Shown here piece after piece: positions 42,899-53,945 of a DNA stretch of 64,000 nucleotides. The notes beneath the pieces were generated by a model. It did not search any database. It was not told the DNA's origin and saw nothing but the letters and a program-made list of their open reading frames with translations. Within the stretch, counting starts at the first letter, position 1; every line of letters starts with the position of its first letter. Where the stretch lies: positions 124,001 through 188,000 of the forward strand of contig JAAFJR010000004.1 of the NCBI GenBank assembly GCA_013298945.1, written 5' to 3'. The position numbers and the translations under genes were made by a program. The DNA comes from Polaromonas sp. (lineage in GTDB: Bacteria; Pseudomonadota; Gammaproteobacteria; Burkholderiales; Burkholderiaceae_C).

Positions 42899-44599
42899 AT
42901 GCCATTACCTCCAGCACCGACCAAGCGCGCATCCCTTTTAGCATCTAGCAAATTTGCAACCAACCAGTCGGAACAGCTCAAACAAGAAAAGCCTGCCGCC
43001 AAAGGTAAATACTATGACAATTTATTCATAAAATCAGCCTCTAGCCAGCGTGATATAACCCTAGACAGCTATCAAAAAAGCAGCACTAAACATTCAGTTG
43101 GCGCAACGACTGATGTGCTACCAAGCTATCAAAAAGTGGTCACAAACACGCCTGCGCAGGCTGCATCAACCGCAGCGTCCGCAGCTAAGGCCAAGCGAAC
43201 CAAATCAACTGGTGCAACCAAACTCTTCGTTCTAGACACCAACGTGCTGATGCACGACCCGATGTGTTTGTTCCGCTTCGAAGAGCACGACATTTACCTG
43301 CCCATGATCGTGCTGGAAGAGCTGGACGGCCACAAAAAGGGAATGACTGAGGTCAACCGCAACGCGCGCCAAACCAGTCGTTCGTTGGATGCCTTAGCTG
43401 CAGCCAAAGGCGCTGACATGGCGCTTGGTTTGCAATTGGAGACCACTGGGCACAAAGAAGCCAAAGGTCGTTTGTTCTTTCAAACCCAAGTGTTGGACTA
43501 CAGCTTGCCTTCAAGCCTGCCACAGGGCAAGGCGGACAACCAAATTTTGGGCGTTGTCGAAGCTTTACGTAAGGTGAACGCTGGTAAAGAGGTTGTTTTG
43601 GTGTCCAAAGACATCAACATGCGTGTCAAAGCACGGGCTTTGGGTCTATTTGCGGAAGATTACCAAAACGACAAAACGCTGGAAGACGGCGATTTGCTCT
43701 ATTGTGGTGCATTGGCGCTGCCCGCTGATTTTTGGACCAAGCAAGCAAAAAAAGTCGAAAGCTGGCAAGAAGGTCACGCCACGTTTTACCGCTTGTCGGG
43801 TCCGCTGGTGCAAGAAATGCTGGTCAACCAGTTTGTCTATTTCGAAGCCGCTGGTGAACCGACACTCTACGCCCGCGTCGTCGAAGTACGCGACCAAACT
43901 GTGGTTTTGAAGACGCTGAAAGATTACAAACACCTGAAAAACGTGGTCTGGGGTGTGGCTGCACGCAACCGCGAGCAAAACTTTGCGATGAACTTGCTGA
44001 TGGATCCCGAAGTCGATTTCGTCACCCTCGCCGGCACGGCTGGCACTGGTAAAACCTTGATGGCGTTGGCCTGCGGCCTCACCCAAGTGCTAGATGACCG
44101 CCGCTACACTGAAATCATCATGACCCGTGCGACGGTCAGCGTGGGCGAAGACATTGGCTTTTTACCTGGCACGGAAGAAGAAAAAATGGGCCCGTGGATG
44201 GGCGCGATGGACGATAACTTGGAAGTTTTGGCAAAAACCGAAACCACGGCAGGTGAATGGGGACGTGCCGCGACGAATGAGTTGATTCGCAGTCGTATCA
44301 AGGTCAAAAGCATGAATTTCATGCGCGGCCGCACATTTTTGAACAAATACGTCATCATCGATGAAGCGCAAAACTTGACCCCCAAGCAGATGAAAACGCT
44401 CATCACTCGCGCTGGCCCAGGGACAAAAATCGTCTGCATGGGTAACTTGGCTCAAATCGACACCCCTTACCTCACCGAAGGTTCGTCCGGCATGACCTAC
44501 GCCGTAGACAAGTTCAAAGGCTGGCCGCACGGTGGGCACATCACGCTGGCGCGGGGTGAGCGGTCACGGTTGGCGGATTTCGCGAGTGAAGTTTTGTAA
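42899..44599 (+). CDS. PhoH-family ATPase with N-terminal PIN domain
   Basis: This 566-aa protein of the PhoH2/YlaK type joins a PIN RNase domain to a PhoH ATPase/helicase-like domain. The PIN domain starts LFVLDTNVLMHDP near residue 110 with VLEELDGHKKG near 140. The ATPase has Walker A GTAGTGKTLMALA near 380 and Walker B IIDEAQNL near 485. Residues 1-105 form a low-complexity linker. A dispersed repeat copy encodes about residues 44-62, and part of it is repeated 57 bases later (LxSYQK twice). Related proteins act on RNA. Confidence 0.92.
   Translation: MPLPPAPTKRASLLASSKFATNQSEQLKQEKPAAKGKYYDNLFIKSASSQRDITLDSYQKSSTKHSVGATTDVLPSYQKVVTNTPAQAASTAASAAKAKRTKSTGATKLFVLDTNVLMHDPMCLFRFEEHDIYLPMIVLEELDGHKKGMTEVNRNARQTSRSLDALAAAKGADMALGLQLETTGHKEAKGRLFFQTQVLDYSLPSSLPQGKADNQILGVVEALRKVNAGKEVVLVSKDINMRVKARALGLFAEDYQNDKTLEDGDLLYCGALALPADFWTKQAKKVESWQEGHATFYRLSGPLVQEMLVNQFVYFEAAGEPTLYARVVEVRDQTVVLKTLKDYKHLKNVVWGVAARNREQNFAMNLLMDPEVDFVTLAGTAGTGKTLMALACGLTQVLDDRRYTEIIMTRATVSVGEDIGFLPGTEEEKMGPWMGAMDDNLEVLAKTETTAGEWGRAATNELIRSRIKVKSMNFMRGRTFLNKYVIIDEAQNLTPKQMKTLITRAGPGTKIVCMGNLAQIDTPYLTEGSSGMTYAVDKFKGWPHGGHITLARGERSRLADFASEVL
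43029..43087 (-). repeat. Dispersed repeat, intragenic copy in the PhoH linker
   Basis: This reverse copy has CAGCCTCTAGCCAGCGTGAT, then CAGCTATCAAAAAAGCAGC, with about 34 of 48 matches. The phoH reading frame is the one left fully open by the consensus (ASSRRIYCLSSYE in consensus, ASSQRDITLDSYQ here). A partial second copy, CTACCAAGCTATCAAAAAG, starts at 43118. Confidence 0.8.
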
Positions 44600-44612
44600 A
44601 AATATTTTCGGT

Positions 44613-44670
44613 TTTGCTACTAATTTCATAGCTGCTTAGGCAATAAATACGCCGGCTAGAGGCTTATTTA
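44613..44670 (+). repeat. Dispersed two-hairpin repeat, reference intergenic copy between phoH and dnaB
   Basis: This near-consensus copy is used as the comparison standard. It has TTTTGCTACTAATTTCATAGC, TGCTTAGGCAATAAATACGC and CGGCTAGAGGCTTATTTATT. It sits between convergent genes and repeats TTATTGCC at its right edge. Confidence 0.9.
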
Positions 44671-44693
44671 TTGCCTATTTTTACGTTTTAAAC

Positions 44694-46184
44694 TTAATAA
44701 TCCCCACCTCCACTCGCCAAGCTCTCAAACTTGGTGATCGGTTTCAGGAAAGCTAATTTCACGGTCCCCGTTGGGCCGTTACGCTGTTTGGCGATGATGA
44801 CTTCGGCGACGCCTGGCTCTTTTGAGAGCTCTTTGGTGTAGTAGTCGTCACGGTAGATGAACATGATGATGTCGGCATCTTGCTCGATAGCGCCGGATTC
44901 GCGCAAATCGCTCATCATGGGGCGTTTATCGGTGCGGGTCTCTACGCTTCGGTTGAGCTGCGACAGCGCAATCACGGGGCATTGCAGCTCTTTGGCGAGC
45001 ATTTTCAAGCCTCGGGAGATTTCACCCAGCTCGGTAGCGCGGTTTTCGCCGTTGCCACCGCCACTGGTACCACTCATGAGTTGCAAGTAATCGACCACGA
45101 TTAAACCCAATTTGCCGCATTTGCGGGCTAAACGACGGGCATTGGCGCGTAGTTCGCTGGAATTCAAGCCGGCGCTTTCGTCGATGTGCAGGGATACAGT
45201 GCGTAGTTTTTCAATCGCTTCTGTCAATCGAGGCCATTCTTCGTCGCTCAATTTACCGGTTCGCAAATGCGTTTGGTCAATTCGCCCAATCGAGCCGACC
45301 ACACGAACCGCCAACTGTGCCGCGCCCATCTCCATGGAAAACACGGCGACGGGTAAGCCTTCGTTCAAGGCGACGTGCTCAGCAATATTGATGGCGAGTG
45401 CAGTTTTACCCATGGACGGACGGGCGGCCAACACAATCATGTCACCCGCTTGGAAGCCCGAAGTCATGCGGTCTAGGTCGTAAAAACCTGTAGGCACGCC
45501 GGTGATGTCGTTGGGGTTATCGGCCATTTCCTGCACGCGGTCTAGCAAATCGACCACCAAGGTGTCCATGCTTTGAAAGCCCTGCTTCATGCGCGAGCCT
45601 TCTTCACCAATGTTGAAGATTTTTTGCTCGGCTTCGTCCACAATCGTTGCCACGGGGCGGCCTTGTGTGTTGAAGGCGTTGGTAGCTATTTCGTCGCTGA
45701 CGCTGACCAGTTTGCGCAAAATGGCACGCTCGCGCACGATTTCCGCATAACGGCGAATGTTGCTGGCACTGGGTACGTATTGCGCCAAGGAGTTGAGGTA
45801 GCTCAACCCACCGACTTCTTCTGATTTGCCTAGGTTTTGCAGCTGCTCGTAAACAGTAATGACGTCTGCGGGTTTGGAGGCATTGATGAGCGTGGTCATC
45901 GCGCTGTAGATCAAACGGTGCTCGTAACGATAAAAATCGCTGTCGTTGAGCAAGTCCCCTACCCTGTCCCAGGCGGCATTGTCCAGCAACAAGCCGCCTA
46001 AAACGCTGGATTCAGCTTCAATGGAGTGCGGCGGTATACGCAGCTGGGCAATTTGCCGGTCTGGGATGAAGTCTTGGCTGATTCGGTCACCAAAATCACC
46101 CTCCACCACTGCACTTTGCAAGTCGTGGTTGATATCGGCAAATGAAGCGGCTAAAGATGCGTCTGTAGGGATAACGGCTGACAT
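44694..46184 (-). CDS. dnaB: Replicative DNA helicase DnaB
   Basis: This is the replicative helicase that unwinds DNA at the fork, 496 aa from the ATG ending at 46184 (MSAVIPTDAS). The open frame upstream was not used. The N-terminal DnaB domain starts LRIPPHSIEAESSVLGGLLLD near residue 45. The RecA-like domain has Walker A LAARPSMGKTALA near 231, and IVVDYLQLMSG (Walker B) lies near 339. It lies downstream of rplI, separated by a terminator, so it is probably transcribed on its own. Confidence 0.97.
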   Translation of the reverse strand: MSAVIPTDASLAASFADINHDLQSAVVEGDFGDRISQDFIPDRQIAQLRIPPHSIEAESSVLGGLLLDNAAWDRVGDLLNDSDFYRYEHRLIYSAMTTLINASKPADVITVYEQLQNLGKSEEVGGLSYLNSLAQYVPSASNIRRYAEIVRERAILRKLVSVSDEIATNAFNTQGRPVATIVDEAEQKIFNIGEEGSRMKQGFQSMDTLVVDLLDRVQEMADNPNDITGVPTGFYDLDRMTSGFQAGDMIVLAARPSMGKTALAINIAEHVALNEGLPVAVFSMEMGAAQLAVRVVGSIGRIDQTHLRTGKLSDEEWPRLTEAIEKLRTVSLHIDESAGLNSSELRANARRLARKCGKLGLIVVDYLQLMSGTSGGGNGENRATELGEISRGLKMLAKELQCPVIALSQLNRSVETRTDKRPMMSDLRESGAIEQDADIIMFIYRDDYYTKELSKEPGVAEVIIAKQRNGPTGTVKLAFLKPITKFESLASGGGDY

Positions 46185-46352
46185 GAATTTCCTTGAATCT
46201 ATCCCTAAATAGTAATACGAACGACCGTAAAAGTCACATGAAAGGCTGTGCATAACCACTGCTTTTCTGTTGTATAACTTCTGTATAAGTAACTAAATTG
46301 TGTGCAAAACTTTCAAAACTAAAATCGCAAAACACAAGACCACAAAAGCCAA

Positions 46353-46390
46353 CAAAAAAGGCTGCCGAGTTTGCACTCGACAGCCTTTTT
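46353..46390 (-). terminator. Rho-independent terminator after rplI
   Basis: AAAGGCTG-C-CGAG and CTCG-A-CAGCCTTT form a long stem around TTTGCA, with runs of A and T on both sides. It lies 15 bases past the rplI stop and could work in both directions. Confidence 0.9.
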
Positions 46391-46404
46391 GGAGAAAATG
46401 CTAA

Positions 46405-46857
46405 TTAAGCAGATTCGCCGTACACAGTCACGGTGATTTCAGCAACCACGTCAGTGTGCAAAGACACTGCCACAGAGCTGTCACCAACGACCTTGATCGG
46501 GCCGGTAGGCATACGAATTTGTGACTTTAAGACTTTGTAGCCTTGTTTGCCCAATTCTTCAGCGATGTCTGCATTGGTCACTGAACCAAACAAACGGCCG
46601 TCAACACCTGCTTTTTGTGTCAACTTGATGGTTGTACCACCGAGCTTTTCACCTTGCGCTTGTGCTTCTGCCAATTTTGCAGCAGCTTGCTTTTCCAATT
46701 CAGCGCGTTTGATTTCAAACTCTTTTTTCGCTGATTCAGTGGCACGACGAGCGCGTCCGGATGGGATCAAAAAGTTACGTGCATAGCCGTCTTTGACTTT
46801 GACGATATCGCCCAAATTGCCGACGTTAACAACTTTGTCTAATAGAATAATTTGCAT
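46405..46857 (-). CDS. rplI: Ribosomal protein bL9
   Basis: This 150-aa large-subunit protein has the N-terminal bL9 signature [17 protein letters not shown] and [14 protein letters not shown] near residue 28. A helical linker follows, then the C-terminal domain [17 protein letters not shown] near 105. It is the last gene of the rpsF-priB-rpsR-rplI operon. Confidence 0.98.
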   Translation of the reverse strand: MQIILLDKVVNVGNLGDIVKVKDGYARNFLIPSGRARRATESAKKEFEIKRAELEKQAAAKLAEAQAQGEKLGGTTIKLTQKAGVDGRLFGSVTNADIAEELGKQGYKVLKSQIRMPTGPIKVVGDSSVAVSLHTDVVAEITVTVYGESA

Positions 46858-46869
46858 GTTGACTACTCC

Positions 46870-47151
46870 TTAGATGCGGTGCTGGTCGCTGTACGGGACC
46901 AAAGCCAAGAAACGCGCACGTTTGATAGCGGTGTTAAGTTGACGCTGGTAAATGGCACGTGTGCCAGTCAAGCGGGCTGGAATGATTTTGCCGTTTTCGG
47001 CGATGAAATCACGCAATGTGTCGACGTCTTTGTAGTCAATTTCTACAACGTCAGCCACCGTGAAACGGCAATAGCGCTTGCGCTTGAACAACAAATTTTG
47101 TGCTGGGCGCTTTGGGCGCTTGTCTTTGTTAAAACGTTTTGGTCCGGGCAT
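46870..47151 (-). CDS. rpsR: Ribosomal protein bS18
   Basis: This 93-aa small-subunit protein has [17 protein letters not shown] near residue 27, [18 protein letters not shown] near 47 and the bS18 ending [18 protein letters not shown]. It lies between priB and rplI with short gaps. Confidence 0.98.
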   Translation of the reverse strand: MPGPKRFNKDKRPKRPAQNLLFKRKRYCRFTVADVVEIDYKDVDTLRDFIAENGKIIPARLTGTRAIYQRQLNTAIKRARFLALVPYSDQHRI

Positions 47152-47172
47152 GATGGACTCCTAAAAAAATTA

Positions 47173-47454
47173 TTAATTAAATTCTTGAATATGAAACACG
47201 ACATTTTTACCTTGGCGGGCGGCTCCTAAAAAGCCGGTGAACTTCCAAACACTGCCTAAAGCTTGTTTGCCGATAGATTCAGCAAGATGGCCAATAGCAA
47301 GTGCATTGAGACTTACTTTAACTTGCCTTTTGGCTCCCATTTCTTGAACTTCGGTTTCACTCTCGAGTGAAAAATTCAATGCTGGCAATCCGGCTGGTGT
47401 GTATCGCAGAGGGGAAACCTCGACAAGACACGCAGTTAAAACAAGTTGGTTCAC
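47173..47454 (-). CDS. priB: Primosomal replication protein N PriB
   Basis: This 93-aa OB-fold single-strand DNA-binding protein belongs to the replication-restart primosome. It begins MNQLVLTACLVEVSPLRYTP and ends GSVWKFTGFLGAARQGKN then VVFHIQEF, the PriB pattern. Its location between rpsF and rpsR is the classical one in Beta- and Gammaproteobacteria. Confidence 0.95.
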   Translation of the reverse strand: MNQLVLTACLVEVSPLRYTPAGLPALNFSLESETEVQEMGAKRQVKVSLNALAIGHLAESIGKQALGSVWKFTGFLGAARQGKNVVFHIQEFN

Positions 47455-47482
47455 ACCAAATTAAAATTATTGTGCAACTGTA

Positions 47483-47854
47483 TTACGCAGCATATTCTGA
47501 TTGTTGGGTTTTACGTGTTTCTTCGCGCTCAACAGTTTTCATCATGGCTGATGGTGCTGTATCTGCAGACTTACGCAAAACGGTGAGGTGACGCAAAACT
47601 GCATCGTTGAACTTAAACGCGTGCTCAAGTTCAGCCATCACGGCTTGGTCAGCTTCGATGTTCACGCACAGATAGTGTGCTTTTGACAGCTTGTTGATTT
47701 GGTAAACCATCTGACGACGGCCCCAATCTTCAACGCGGTGCACCTTGCCGCCGCCAGCGGTAATCATGCCCTTGTAACGCTCCAGCATAGCTGGAACTTG
47801 TTCACTTTGATCCGGGTGGATCAACAAAACGATCTCATAATGACGCATAGACAC
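47483..47854 (-). CDS. rpsF: Ribosomal protein bS6
   Basis: This 123-aa small-subunit protein begins [19 protein letters not shown] and has [20 protein letters not shown] near residue 42 and [12 protein letters not shown] near 82, all bS6 signatures. It is the first gene of the operon. The promoter should lie in the 97-base gap 47855-47951. Confidence 0.98.
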   Translation of the reverse strand: MSMRHYEIVLLIHPDQSEQVPAMLERYKGMITAGGGKVHRVEDWGRRQMVYQINKLSKAHYLCVNIEADQAVMAELEHAFKFNDAVLRHLTVLRKSADTAPSAMMKTVEREETRKTQQSEYAA

Positions 47855-47951
47855 TCCTTTAGGGATAAAGCCACCCGCTGCGTCTACATGACAACCAAAT
47901 TCAGAATTGAACCGAGCGCCCTGTAGCGGTGTGGCAAGGGAAAGCCTTATA

Positions 47952-50309
47952 TTATATACTGTTTTGAGAGGCTACAGCTGATTTCAATGCAGCGACTTGC
48001 TTTGAAGAGCGCTGTGGCAGGAGAAAACTAACGATGACGACCGTCAAAAACCCTGTAGCAACACCAAAAACGCCAGCCGAAATGGGTGCAATATCAAACC
48101 AAAGCGCAGGTGCATGCCGCCCCAAAGCCCCTCGAACAGGTGCAGAATGGATAACCATGTAATACAACGTCATACACAAACCACTCAACATGCCGCAAAC
48201 CGCAGCAATTCTGGTGGTGCGTTTCCAAAAAATACCCAAAACCATGGCCGGCACAAAAGCTGCGCCAGCCAATGAGAACGATGCAGCAACCAGCGACAAA
48301 ATCGCTGCAGGCCGTTGCGATGCCACATAGGCCGCCGCAAGTGCGACCAGCATCAAGGTGAATTTAGACAGCATCACGCGGTGCAAAGCGCCGTTCAAAC
48401 CACTGCGCTTCGGCTTATAGATATCGTGCGCCAATGCATTTCCAATAGTTAAGAGCAAGCCATCCGCCGTAGACAAAGCCGCAGCCAAACCACCTGCAGC
48501 GACCAAACCAGACACCACATAAGGCAAACCACCAATTTCAGGCGTTGCTAGCATCACAATATCCGCCCCCATACGCAGCTCAGCAAACTGCAAAATGCCA
48601 TCACCGTTAACATCGCTGACGGAAATCAAGGTTGGATCCACTTTTGACCATTGCGCTATCCAGGTAGGCAAGTGGTCAAAATTAAGCCCAACCAAGTGGC
48701 TCATGATTTCATACTTCACCAATACTGCGAGTGCAGGCACTGACAAATACAACAAAGCAATAAAGAACAAAGACCAAGCGACCGAGCTGCGTGTCTCCGC
48801 CACACTTGGCGTTGTGTAATACCGCGTCAACACATGCGGCAAACCTGCGGTACCAATCATCAAGCAGAACATCAATGCTAAAAAGTTAAGTCTTGATGAT
48901 TGAAAAGCTTGCTGCTCCTCTTTTGAACCTTCAGGATTGCCAGCAAACGGTTGCGCATGGCGTGGCATGCCAGCCAAAGGCTTGGCACGCTCCATATAGT
49001 CTTGCATCGCTGCCGACCACACTTCTCTTGCAGAATCAACATCTTTTGGTAATGCTGCTAATTCACGCGAAGCCGCAAAAATCACTGATGCATCAGCACG
49101 CTGCACATTTAGCAATCTCAGCTTGGCCTGCGCATCTTTGTGGTCTTGCGCCAGCGAAGCTTCAATATTTAGCAGCTTGTATTCAAATGCATTGGCGCGG
49201 CGCAAATATTCTTGCAAAACGGACAATTCCGCCTTGGAAGACTTCAAGCCATCTTCTAAGGCACTGATTTTGGCAATTTGTTGTCCATACGAAAAAGCAG
49301 CGACTGGATTCCCCAGCTGCTTATAAGCAAGCCAAGACACCGGAATCAAAAAAGCCAGAATGATGATGACATATTGCGCAACTTGCGTCCATGTGACCGC
49401 ACGCATACCGCCCAAAAACGAGCAGACTAATACACCGCCCAAACCCAGCAAAATGCCGATTTCAAATTGCACACCCGTTAAACGAGAGGTGATCAGACCT
49501 ACCCCATAAATTTGCGCAACAACGTAGGTGAAAGAGCACAGAACTGCCGCCAAAGCTGCGATCAGTCGTGGCCATTTACCACCAAAGCGCAGTTGAAAAT
49601 AATCTGGTACGGTATCAACTTCTACGCGCCGCAAATGGGGAGCAACCAACAGGCCAATCAAACAAAAGCCACCTGTCCAACCCAGCAAATACGCCAAACC
49701 GCCTGGCTGCGAAGGCGTACCAGAGAAGCCTTGCAAATACAAGCCCCCCGCCAAGCTGATGAAAGATGCTGCACTCATCCAATCTGCCGCCGTAGCCATA
49801 CCGTTGTACATGGAGGGAATACGCCTGCCAGCGACGTAGTATTCGCCCGGTTCAGCGGTGCGGCTGTAAATGCCTATGCAAGCATAAAGACCAATCGTTG
49901 CTGCTAAAAAAATGCCCCCTAGCCAATACCGTGGCAAACCTGCGCGCTCTGCGGCGAACATGACCACCAAAAAAGATAGGACACCAACAATATAAATGCC
50001 CATGATGCGGTGCAAACGCATCTTGTAAGCGGAATATGCGACTGCTTCCCATGTGTGCGCAGAGACATCACGGCTTGTCTTGTTGCGCCACCAAGCATAT
50101 ACGGCGACGATACCGATAAACAACAACAAAGCACCCTGCGAGGCATACCAAAAACTAAGTGGCCAACCAGCGACTACCCAAGTCATGTTGGGGGCGAAAT
50201 ACATACCTCCAAACGCAACCAGCATCCAAAAAAGCAACAAACCAACGCGCAACCGAGATGGTTCGGGCGATGATTGTTGATTTTTGGTTAGCGGCGCAGC
50301 TGTCGTCAT
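47952..50309 (-). CDS. Sodium:solute symporter with fused DUF4212-like N-terminal subunit
   Basis: This 785-aa membrane protein of the SSS family has about 14-15 membrane segments. Residues 18-75 ([33 protein letters not shown]) resemble DUF4212, normally a separate small subunit encoded before the symporter. The main part has [20 protein letters not shown] near residue 163, where sodium-site residues lie, and [17 protein letters not shown] near 497. A large soluble insert at about 345-470 is helical and charged. Related proteins carry acetate or other carboxylates; the substrate here is not determinable. Confidence 0.85.
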   Translation of the reverse strand: MTTAAPLTKNQQSSPEPSRLRVGLLLFWMLVAFGGMYFAPNMTWVVAGWPLSFWYASQGALLLFIGIVAVYAWWRNKTSRDVSAHTWEAVAYSAYKMRLHRIMGIYIVGVLSFLVVMFAAERAGLPRYWLGGIFLAATIGLYACIGIYSRTAEPGEYYVAGRRIPSMYNGMATAADWMSAASFISLAGGLYLQGFSGTPSQPGGLAYLLGWTGGFCLIGLLVAPHLRRVEVDTVPDYFQLRFGGKWPRLIAALAAVLCSFTYVVAQIYGVGLITSRLTGVQFEIGILLGLGGVLVCSFLGGMRAVTWTQVAQYVIIILAFLIPVSWLAYKQLGNPVAAFSYGQQIAKISALEDGLKSSKAELSVLQEYLRRANAFEYKLLNIEASLAQDHKDAQAKLRLLNVQRADASVIFAASRELAALPKDVDSAREVWSAAMQDYMERAKPLAGMPRHAQPFAGNPEGSKEEQQAFQSSRLNFLALMFCLMIGTAGLPHVLTRYYTTPSVAETRSSVAWSLFFIALLYLSVPALAVLVKYEIMSHLVGLNFDHLPTWIAQWSKVDPTLISVSDVNGDGILQFAELRMGADIVMLATPEIGGLPYVVSGLVAAGGLAAALSTADGLLLTIGNALAHDIYKPKRSGLNGALHRVMLSKFTLMLVALAAAYVASQRPAAILSLVAASFSLAGAAFVPAMVLGIFWKRTTRIAAVCGMLSGLCMTLYYMVIHSAPVRGALGRHAPALWFDIAPISAGVFGVATGFLTVVIVSFLLPQRSSKQVAALKSAVASQNSI

Positions 50310-50420
50310 GGTGTCTTAAAAGTTTAATCCACCACAACCATGTTGCTACTAAAGGTTACTACCTATAAATCACTCATAAGTGGCTGCTTGAAGCCGCTTC
50401 TAGGGTTATTTATGGATCAA

Positions 50421-52811
50421 TTACTTTGCCAATGCCTGCCAGGTAGCTACCACGCTGTCTGGGTTAAGAGAAATCGACTCAATCCCTTGGTCCACCAACC
50501 ACTGCGCAAAGTCTGGGTGATCGCTTGGCCCTTGGCCACAAATACCGACATACTTGTTTTGGCGTTTGCAGGCTTGGATAGCCAAAGTCAGCATCGCTTT
50601 GACGGCTGGATCACGCTCGTCAAAATCAGCCGCAAGCAATTCCAAACCAGAATCGCGGTCCAAGCCCAGCGTCAATTGTGTCAAATCGTTAGAACCAATC
50701 GAGAAGCCGTCAAAATATTCCAAGAATGCATCTGCAAGAATAGCATTGCTTGGCACTTCGCACATCATCATGACTTTCAATCCGTTGTCGCCACGTTTTA
50801 GACCGTTTTTAGCCAGCAACTCTGTGACTTTGGCTGCTTGTCCAAGCGTACGTACAAACGGCACCATCACGGCAACGTTGGTCAAACCCATGTCATTACG
50901 CACACGCTTGAGTGCTTGGCATTCCATCGCAAAGGCCTCACCAAATTCTTCACTGGTGTAGCGCACAGCACCACGGAAGCCCAACATTGGGTTTTCTTCC
51001 TCTGGCTCGTAGCGCGAGCCACCAATCAGCTTGCGGTATTCGTTGGACTTGAAGTCGCTGAAACGCACAATCACTTGCTTGGGCCAAAACGCTGCACCAA
51101 TGGTGGCAACGCCCTCTGCCACTTTGTCCACATAAAAAGCCCGTGGTGAAGCATGACCGCGCGCCACCGATTCCACCGCTTTCTTCAAATCCACATCAAT
51201 ACTTGGGTAATCCAAAATAGCTTTGGGGTGCACGCCAATATTATTGTTGATAATAAATTCCAAACGTGCCAAGCCCACACCAGCGTTTGGCAATTGGCAG
51301 AAGTCAAACGCCAACTGCGGGTTGCCAATGTTCATGGTGATTTTGGTTTTAATCTCCGGCATCACGCCGCGCTGTACTTCGGTCACTTCGGTTTCTAGCA
51401 AACCATCGTAAATGAAACCGGTGTCGCCTTCTGCACAACTGACCGTGACCAAGGTGCCGTCTTTCAGCATCTCAGTGGCGTCACCACAACCGACAACCGC
51501 TGCAATACCCAGTTCACGAGCAATAATGGCAGCGTGGCAAGTACGGCCACCACGGTTGGTCACAATCGCGCTGGCGCGTTTCATGACAGGTTCCCAGTTC
51601 GGGTCGGTCATATCTGTGACCAAAATATCGCCTAGTTGGACTTGGTCCATCTCGTCAATGCTGTGTACCAAGCGCACGCGGCCAGTACCGATTTTTTGAC
51701 CAATAGCACGGCCTTGTGCCAGCACAGCGCTTGAGCCCTTCAGTTTGTAACGCAGTTCAGCCTTACCTGCCGCTTGACTTTTCACCGTTTCAGGGCGTGC
51801 TTGCAAGATGTAAATCTGGCCATCAATGCCGTCTTTGCCCCACTCGATGTCCATCGCACGGCCATAATGCGCTTCGATGATCATGGCGTATTTGGCCAAT
51901 TGCTCGACTTCCGCATCCGTCAACGAATAGCGATTGCGCAAATCAATCGGCACATCCGTCGTTTTGACCAATTTGCCCGATGCCGCTTTTTCGGCTGGGC
52001 TGGCAAATTCCATTTGGATTTGTTTAGAGCCCAAATTGCGGCGGATCACCGCGCGGTTACCCGCTGCCAACATCGGTTTATGCACATAAAACTCGTCCGG
52101 ATTCACCGAGCCCTGCACCACGGTTTCACCCAAACCGTAGCTGGAGGTGATGAAAACGACTTGGTCAAAACCCGACTCTGTATCCATGGTGAACATCACG
52201 CCCGCAGCGCCCTTGTCAGAACGCACCATGCGCTGGATGCCCGCACTCAACGCCACGTCAGCGTGTGCAAAACCTTTGTGAACGCGATAAGAAATCGCGC
52301 GGTCGTTGTACAACGAGGCAAACACTTCTTTGATTTTGTGCAGCACGGTGTCAATGCCGACTACGTTCAAAAAGCTTTCTTGCTGGCCGGCAAATGACGC
52401 ATCTGGCAAATCTTCTGCCGTTGCAGACGAACGAACGGCAAAAGATGCCTCCGCATTTCCGCCCTGCAAAGTAATGAATGCACCACGAATAGCAGTATCC
52501 AACTCAGGTGAAAACGGCTGCGCTTCGACCATAGCGCGAATTTCAGCGCCTACTTTGGCCAAATCTCGCACATCTTCAGTGTTCAACGCATTCAACAAAG
52601 CGTTGATTTTGTCGTCCAAACCGCCAAGTTTCAAAAACTCGCGGAAAGCATGAGCGGTCGTCGCAAACCCAGTCGGGACGCGCACGCCCGTGGGGAGTTG
52701 TGAAATCATCTCGCCTAAGCTGGCGTTTTTACCGCCAACTGACTCGACGTCAGCGTTTCTCAGGTTCTCAAACGGAACGACCAGGGCGGTCGGGCTAAAG
52801 AGTGTTGACAT
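50421..52811 (-). CDS. ppsA: Phosphoenolpyruvate synthase (pyruvate, water dikinase)
   Basis: This gluconeogenic enzyme makes PEP from pyruvate and ATP. It is 796 aa from the ATG ending at 52811 ([11 protein letters not shown]), which has GGAG 7 bases upstream. The N-terminal ATP-binding domain has [12 protein letters not shown] and [19 protein letters not shown], the swivelling phosphohistidine is in [19 protein letters not shown] near residue 415, and the PEP domain ends with [14 protein letters not shown]. It is divergent from its regulator ppsR. Confidence 0.97.
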   Translation of the reverse strand: MSTLFSPTALVVPFENLRNADVESVGGKNASLGEMISQLPTGVRVPTGFATTAHAFREFLKLGGLDDKINALLNALNTEDVRDLAKVGAEIRAMVEAQPFSPELDTAIRGAFITLQGGNAEASFAVRSSATAEDLPDASFAGQQESFLNVVGIDTVLHKIKEVFASLYNDRAISYRVHKGFAHADVALSAGIQRMVRSDKGAAGVMFTMDTESGFDQVVFITSSYGLGETVVQGSVNPDEFYVHKPMLAAGNRAVIRRNLGSKQIQMEFASPAEKAASGKLVKTTDVPIDLRNRYSLTDAEVEQLAKYAMIIEAHYGRAMDIEWGKDGIDGQIYILQARPETVKSQAAGKAELRYKLKGSSAVLAQGRAIGQKIGTGRVRLVHSIDEMDQVQLGDILVTDMTDPNWEPVMKRASAIVTNRGGRTCHAAIIARELGIAAVVGCGDATEMLKDGTLVTVSCAEGDTGFIYDGLLETEVTEVQRGVMPEIKTKITMNIGNPQLAFDFCQLPNAGVGLARLEFIINNNIGVHPKAILDYPSIDVDLKKAVESVARGHASPRAFYVDKVAEGVATIGAAFWPKQVIVRFSDFKSNEYRKLIGGSRYEPEEENPMLGFRGAVRYTSEEFGEAFAMECQALKRVRNDMGLTNVAVMVPFVRTLGQAAKVTELLAKNGLKRGDNGLKVMMMCEVPSNAILADAFLEYFDGFSIGSNDLTQLTLGLDRDSGLELLAADFDERDPAVKAMLTLAIQACKRQNKYVGICGQGPSDHPDFAQWLVDQGIESISLNPDSVVATWQALAK

Positions 52812-53022
52812 AGGGAAGCTCCAGAGTTTAAAAACTTTAGCGGCCACGTTGTTGCAACGGGCAAGGTCATGCAAGCAGACGCAAATGTGTGCTTTTGTTG
52901 TTGGTTTTGTCGCTTAAGTTGAATCAAAACAGCTTGCATGAAAGAATTGAGGAAATCCAATTGGAATTAGCATATTGTAGGGTCAGCAACGTAAAATTTG
53001 TGCAAGATTACGCCGAAAATCA

Positions 53023-53080
53023 ATTACTATACTTTCAATAGCTACTTAGGCAACAAATACGCTGGCTAGAGTCATATTTA
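53023..53080 (+). repeat. Dispersed two-hairpin repeat in the ppsA/ppsR divergent gap
   Basis: This forward copy has ACTAT-ACTTTCA-ATAGC, then CTTAGGCAACAAATACGCTG and GCTAGAG. It ends 21 bases before the ppsR start, so it would lie in the ppsR leader. The rest of the 290-base gap must hold both promoters; I see no further gene. Confidence 0.85.
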
Positions 53081-53101
53081 ACCCTTAAAATCATACAAAT
53101 C

Positions 53102-53923
53102 ATGTCCGACCGCACCGTTTTCTTTATCTCTGATGGTACTGGCATCACTGCAGAGACCTTTGGCAACGCTATTTTGGCGCAATTTGAGATGCAGCCACGG
53201 CATGTGCGGTTGCCGTTTGTGGATACTGTGGACAAGGCGCATCAGGTGGTGCGGCAGATCAACCATACGGCTGAGGTGGAAGGGAAGAAGCCGATTGTGT
53301 TTTCTACGCTGGTGAACATGGAGGTACTAAAGGTCATCCAAGCTGGCTGCCAGGGCATGCTGTTGGACATGTTTGCGACCTTTGTAAACCCGTTGGAGGC
53401 TGAGCTGGGCATCAAATCAAACCACCGGATTGGTCGGTTTAGCGATGCTAGCAAAAGCAAGGCGTACCACGACCGAATTGAGGCGATCAACTTCAGCTTG
53501 GCGCATGACGATGGGCAGTTAAACCGCGATTTGGAGCAATCTGACGTGATTTTGGTGGGTGTGAGCCGCAGTGGCAAAACACCCACATCGCTGTATTTGG
53601 CCATGCAATACGGCCTCAAAGCGTCGAATTACCCGCTGATTCCTGAGGATTTTGAGCGACACCAGTTGCCACCAGCTTTGGTACCGCACAAAAAAAAGCT
53701 ATTCGGGCTGACGATTCAGGCGGAGCGATTAAGTGAAATCCGTAACGAACGCCGCCCCAACTCCAAATACGCTAGCCTAGAAAACTGCCGTGCCGAGGTG
53801 CATGAGGCTGAGAGCATGATGCGTAGAAGCGGCATCAGATGGCTGAGTACAACGACTAAATCGATCGAAGAAATTGCGACGACGATTTTGCAAGAAATCA
53901 GACCTGAGCGCTTGGTATACTAG
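53102..53923 (+). CDS. ppsR: PEP synthase regulatory protein (kinase/pyrophosphorylase)
   Basis: This 273-aa protein of the DUF299/PpsR family inactivates PpsA by phosphorylation and reactivates it by phosphorolysis. It has the N-terminal FFISDGTGITAETFGNAILAQ and the P-loop-like GVSRSGKTPTSLYLA near residue 155. It is divergently placed beside ppsA, the standard arrangement. A dispersed repeat occupies its leader and another follows its stop. Confidence 0.96.
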   Translation: MSDRTVFFISDGTGITAETFGNAILAQFEMQPRHVRLPFVDTVDKAHQVVRQINHTAEVEGKKPIVFSTLVNMEVLKVIQAGCQGMLLDMFATFVNPLEAELGIKSNHRIGRFSDASKSKAYHDRIEAINFSLAHDDGQLNRDLEQSDVILVGVSRSGKTPTSLYLAMQYGLKASNYPLIPEDFERHQLPPALVPHKKKLFGLTIQAERLSEIRNERRPNSKYASLENCRAEVHEAESMMRRSGIRWLSTTTKSIEEIATTILQEIRPERLVY

Positions 53924-53945
53924 AAAATAGCCTATTTTTTAAGCA

